The notes beneath the pieces were generated by a model. That model did no database searches. It worked only from the letters and a program-made list of their open reading frames with translations, and had not been told where the DNA came from. This document shows, in pieces, positions 61,902 through 64,000 of a DNA stretch of 64,000 bases. Source of the stretch: Photobacterium lutimaris (GTDB taxonomy: Bacteria > Pseudomonadota > Gammaproteobacteria > Enterobacterales > Vibrionaceae). Made by a program: the position numbers and the translations under genes. Location of the stretch: assembly GCF_003025555.1 (NCBI RefSeq), contig NZ_PYMH01000012.1:1-64000 (forward strand), in the 5' to 3' direction. Position 1 is the first letter of the stretch, and each line of letters begins with the position of its first letter.

Positions 61902-61934
61902 AAAAAAACGGCCTGCATCAGCAGGCCGTTTTAC
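61902..61934 (-). terminator. Terminator of carB
   Basis: ACGGCCTGC / GCAGGCCGT with loop TGAT and T7 on the minus strand. A second hairpin (GAGAGCC / GGCTCTC at 61872-61891) follows, with no T run. Confidence 0.92.
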
Positions 61935-61961
61935 ACTATTTTGCGCTAGCTAAAATAGTGA

Positions 61962-64000
61962 TTATGCGTCTTTTATACGAGCATGCAGCTCTTGTACTGA
62001 TGTCACCTTGTTACGGTCATCGGCAGTCCAAGCCATACATGTTGCGAATGCTGCGTTTAGCGTCGTGGTGTAGTTCACCTTCTCAGCCAATGCGCCGCGG
62101 CGAAGAACTTTCGAGTCTTCAATCGCCTGGCGGCCTTCCGCCGTGTTCACAATGTATGAGTACTCGTTGTTCTTAATACGGTCAAGAATGTGAGGACGCC
62201 CTTCGTGCACCTTGTTCACCAAGCGAGGGTTGATACCCGCTTCACCAAGAACGACGGCAGTACCGTGCGTTGCGTCAAGCTCGTAGCCTTGCTTAACCAG
62301 CTTTGAAGCGAGGTCAACCACACGTTGCTTGTCGTTACCGCGAACAGACAATAGAGCACGTCCTTTCGCTTGCTTCTCTTTACCACAGCCAAGCTCAGCT
62401 TTGGCAAACGCTTCTGCAAACGTATCGCCAACTCCCATCACCTCACCGGTAGAGCGCATTTCTGGGCCAAGCAGTGGGTCGACACCCGGGAACTTGTTGA
62501 ACGGCAATACCACTTCTTTTACAGAGTAGTACGGCGGGATGATCTCTTTGGTAAAGCCCTGAGACTCAAGAGACTGACCAGCCATGACACGTGCCGCAAT
62601 TTTCGCCAGTGGCGCGCCTGTTGCCTTAGATACGAATGGTACCGTACGAGCAGCACGCGGGTTAACTTCAATCAGGTAGACTTCGTTATCTTTCACCGCG
62701 AACTGGGTGTTCATCAGACCACGCACGCCCAATTCGAACGCCAGTTTCTCAACTTGCTTGCGCATCACATCTTGGATTTCTTGGCTTAGCGTATACGCTG
62801 GCAGTGAACATGCTGAGTCACCAGAGTGAACACCTGCCTGCTCGATATGCTCCATGATACCGCCGATAACCACACGCTCACCGTCGCAGATAGCATCAAC
62901 GTCAACTTCGATTGCATCATCCAGGAAGCGGTCCAGTAGAACTGGTGACTCGTTAGACACGCTGACCGCTTCGTTGAAGTAGCGGCGCAAGTCTTGCTCG
63001 TCGTATACGATTTCCATCGCACGGCCACCCAGGACGTATGATGGGCGAACAACCAGAGGGAAACCAATTTCTTTTGATTTCTCAACAGCCTGCTCCATTG
63101 TCGTTACGGTTGCATTTTCTGGCTGTAGCAGGCCAAGGCGCTCAACAGCAGCCTGGAAACGCTCACGGTCTTCGGCACGGTCAATTGCATCAGGGCTGGT
63201 ACCGATAATAGGTACACCTGCCGCTTCCAGCGCACGTGCCAGTTTCAGTGGTGTTTGACCACCGTACTGAACGATAACGCCTTTTGGCTTCTCGACTCGT
63301 ACGATAGCAAGTACATCTTCCAGTGTTACCGGTTCGAAGTACAGGCGGTCAGATGTGTCGTAGTCAGTCGAAACTGTCTCTGGGTTACAGTTAACCATGA
63401 TGGTTTCATAACCGTCTTCACGCAGTGCGAGTGAAGCGTGAACACAGCAGTAATCGAACTCGATACCCTGACCGATACGGTTCGGGCCACCGCCCAATAC
63501 CATGATTTTGTCTTTGTCAGTCGGCTGTGATTCACACTCTTCATCGTAAGATGAGTACATGTACGCCGTGTCCGAAGAGAACTCAGCGGCACAGGTATCA
63601 ACACGCTTGTAGACCGGGTGGATATCGAACTGGTCACGCAGTTTGCGGATTTCAGATTCAGCCACACCCAACAGTTCGGCCAAACGCGCATCAGCAAAAC
63701 CTTTACGCTTCAGCTTGCGAAGAACATCGGCATTCAGGCCAGCAAAACCGCCCTCTTTAACCGCTTGCTCTTCTTTTACAATATCTTCGATTTGAACCAG
63801 GAACCAACGGTCAACATTGGTTAGGTTGAAGACGCCATCAACTGACATGCCAGCACGGAAAGCATCGGCGATGTACCAAATGCGCTCACAACCTGCATCT
63901 TTTAGTTCATGACGGATAGTTGTCAGCGCGTCTGGCGCATCTAGGTCAACCATTTCATCAAAGCCGTTAGCGCCAACTTCCAGGCCGCGTAGTGCTTTTT
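61962..64000 (-). CDS. carB: Carbamoyl-phosphate synthase large subunit (3' part)
   Basis: The gene runs into the right edge; 679 codons of about 1075 are present. CarB makes carbamoyl phosphate from bicarbonate, ammonia and 2 ATP for arginine and pyrimidine synthesis. Present are the end of the carboxyphosphate half (ADAFRAGMSVDGVF), the oligomerisation domain, the second ATP-grasp half (KIMVLGGGPNRIGQGIEFDYCC, PLVVRPSYVLGGRAMEIVYD, EVNPRAARTVPFVSK) and the allosteric MGS-like domain (ALLSVRGNDKQRVVDLASKL to HARIKDA). The first bases (63954-64000) continue the frame (KALRGLEVGANGFDEM), so the true start is outside. Confidence 0.97.
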   Translation of the reverse strand, partial: KALRGLEVGANGFDEMVDLDAPDALTTIRHELKDAGCERIWYIADAFRAGMSVDGVFNLTNVDRWFLVQIEDIVKEEQAVKEGGFAGLNADVLRKLKRKGFADARLAELLGVAESEIRKLRDQFDIHPVYKRVDTCAAEFSSDTAYMYSSYDEECESQPTDKDKIMVLGGGPNRIGQGIEFDYCCVHASLALREDGYETIMVNCNPETVSTDYDTSDRLYFEPVTLEDVLAIVRVEKPKGVIVQYGGQTPLKLARALEAAGVPIIGTSPDAIDRAEDRERFQAAVERLGLLQPENATVTTMEQAVEKSKEIGFPLVVRPSYVLGGRAMEIVYDEQDLRRYFNEAVSVSNESPVLLDRFLDDAIEVDVDAICDGERVVIGGIMEHIEQAGVHSGDSACSLPAYTLSQEIQDVMRKQVEKLAFELGVRGLMNTQFAVKDNEVYLIEVNPRAARTVPFVSKATGAPLAKIAARVMAGQSLESQGFTKEIIPPYYSVKEVVLPFNKFPGVDPLLGPEMRSTGEVMGVGDTFAEAFAKAELGCGKEKQAKGRALLSVRGNDKQRVVDLASKLVKQGYELDATHGTAVVLGEAGINPRLVNKVHEGRPHILDRIKNNEYSYIVNTAEGRQAIEDSKVLRRGALAEKVNYTTTLNAAFATCMAWTADDRNKVTSVQELHARIKDA

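Overview
The window is a chromosomal segment of a gammaproteobacterium of the family Vibrionaceae (Vibrio, Photobacterium or Grimontia type). The gene set and order support this: a concentrative nucleoside transporter very like the structurally solved V. cholerae CNT beside a deoCABD operon, a RocS-like GGDEF/EAL protein beside ubiT/ubiUV, a PlzC-like PilZ protein between radA and serB, and an OmpU-type porin between greA and dacB. The genus cannot be fixed from this sequence alone.

Positions 1-8.5 kb are an accessory island, visibly richer in A/T than the rest. It starts with the end of an IS3-family insertion sequence, followed by an HNH nuclease gene and a decayed IS3 transposase. Then comes a defence-like module read leftwards: a cytosine-5 DNA methyltransferase, a 1019-residue protein with a GHKL ATPase domain at each end (Hsp90/MORC-like in front, a complete histidine-kinase core behind), and a 621-residue protein with a receiver domain, translationally coupled to the kinase. 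A 65-residue gene and a Vsr-type nicking endonuclease lie behind the methyltransferase. I know of no named defence system with this composition and consider it the best candidate for an undescribed system here.

From 8.7 to 36 kb the sequence is core chromosome: an M20 peptidase, an XRE regulator, yjjX-trpR-slt (with a trp operator before trpR), ettA, radA, a PilZ protein, serB, ytjB, the deo operon, a xapX-like gene, the CNT nucleoside transporter, glgX with a small gene and yjjV, prfC, holD-rimI, yhbS and ubiT. The transporter promoter carries two CRP-type sites 52 bp apart, as in CytR-regulated promoters. From 36 to 40 kb are rocS and the O2-independent ubiquinone genes ubiU-ubiV, with an FNR-like box upstream.

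From 40 to 57 kb lies the conserved translation/transcription superoperon on the minus strand: folP-glmM-secG-tRNA-Leu-tRNA-fMet-rimP-nusA-infB-rbfA-truB-rpsO-pnp-nlpI, preceded by rlmE-ftsH, with yhbY and greA beside it. From 57 to 64 kb are the porin, dacB, an unusually short MgtE-type Mg2+ channel without CBS domains, and the 3' two-thirds of carB. The mgtE gene has a long leader with its own promoter, a 17-codon mini-ORF beginning with Asp and Pro residues, competing stems and a terminator-like hairpin: a probable Mg2+-sensing attenuator.

Dispersed elements include two arrays of the heptamer ATGGGCG, one array of CCTCTAG, and copies of a small palindrome (CCAAACTGA-N7-TCAGTTTGG). No rRNA gene, CRISPR array, complete transposon or replication origin was seen.
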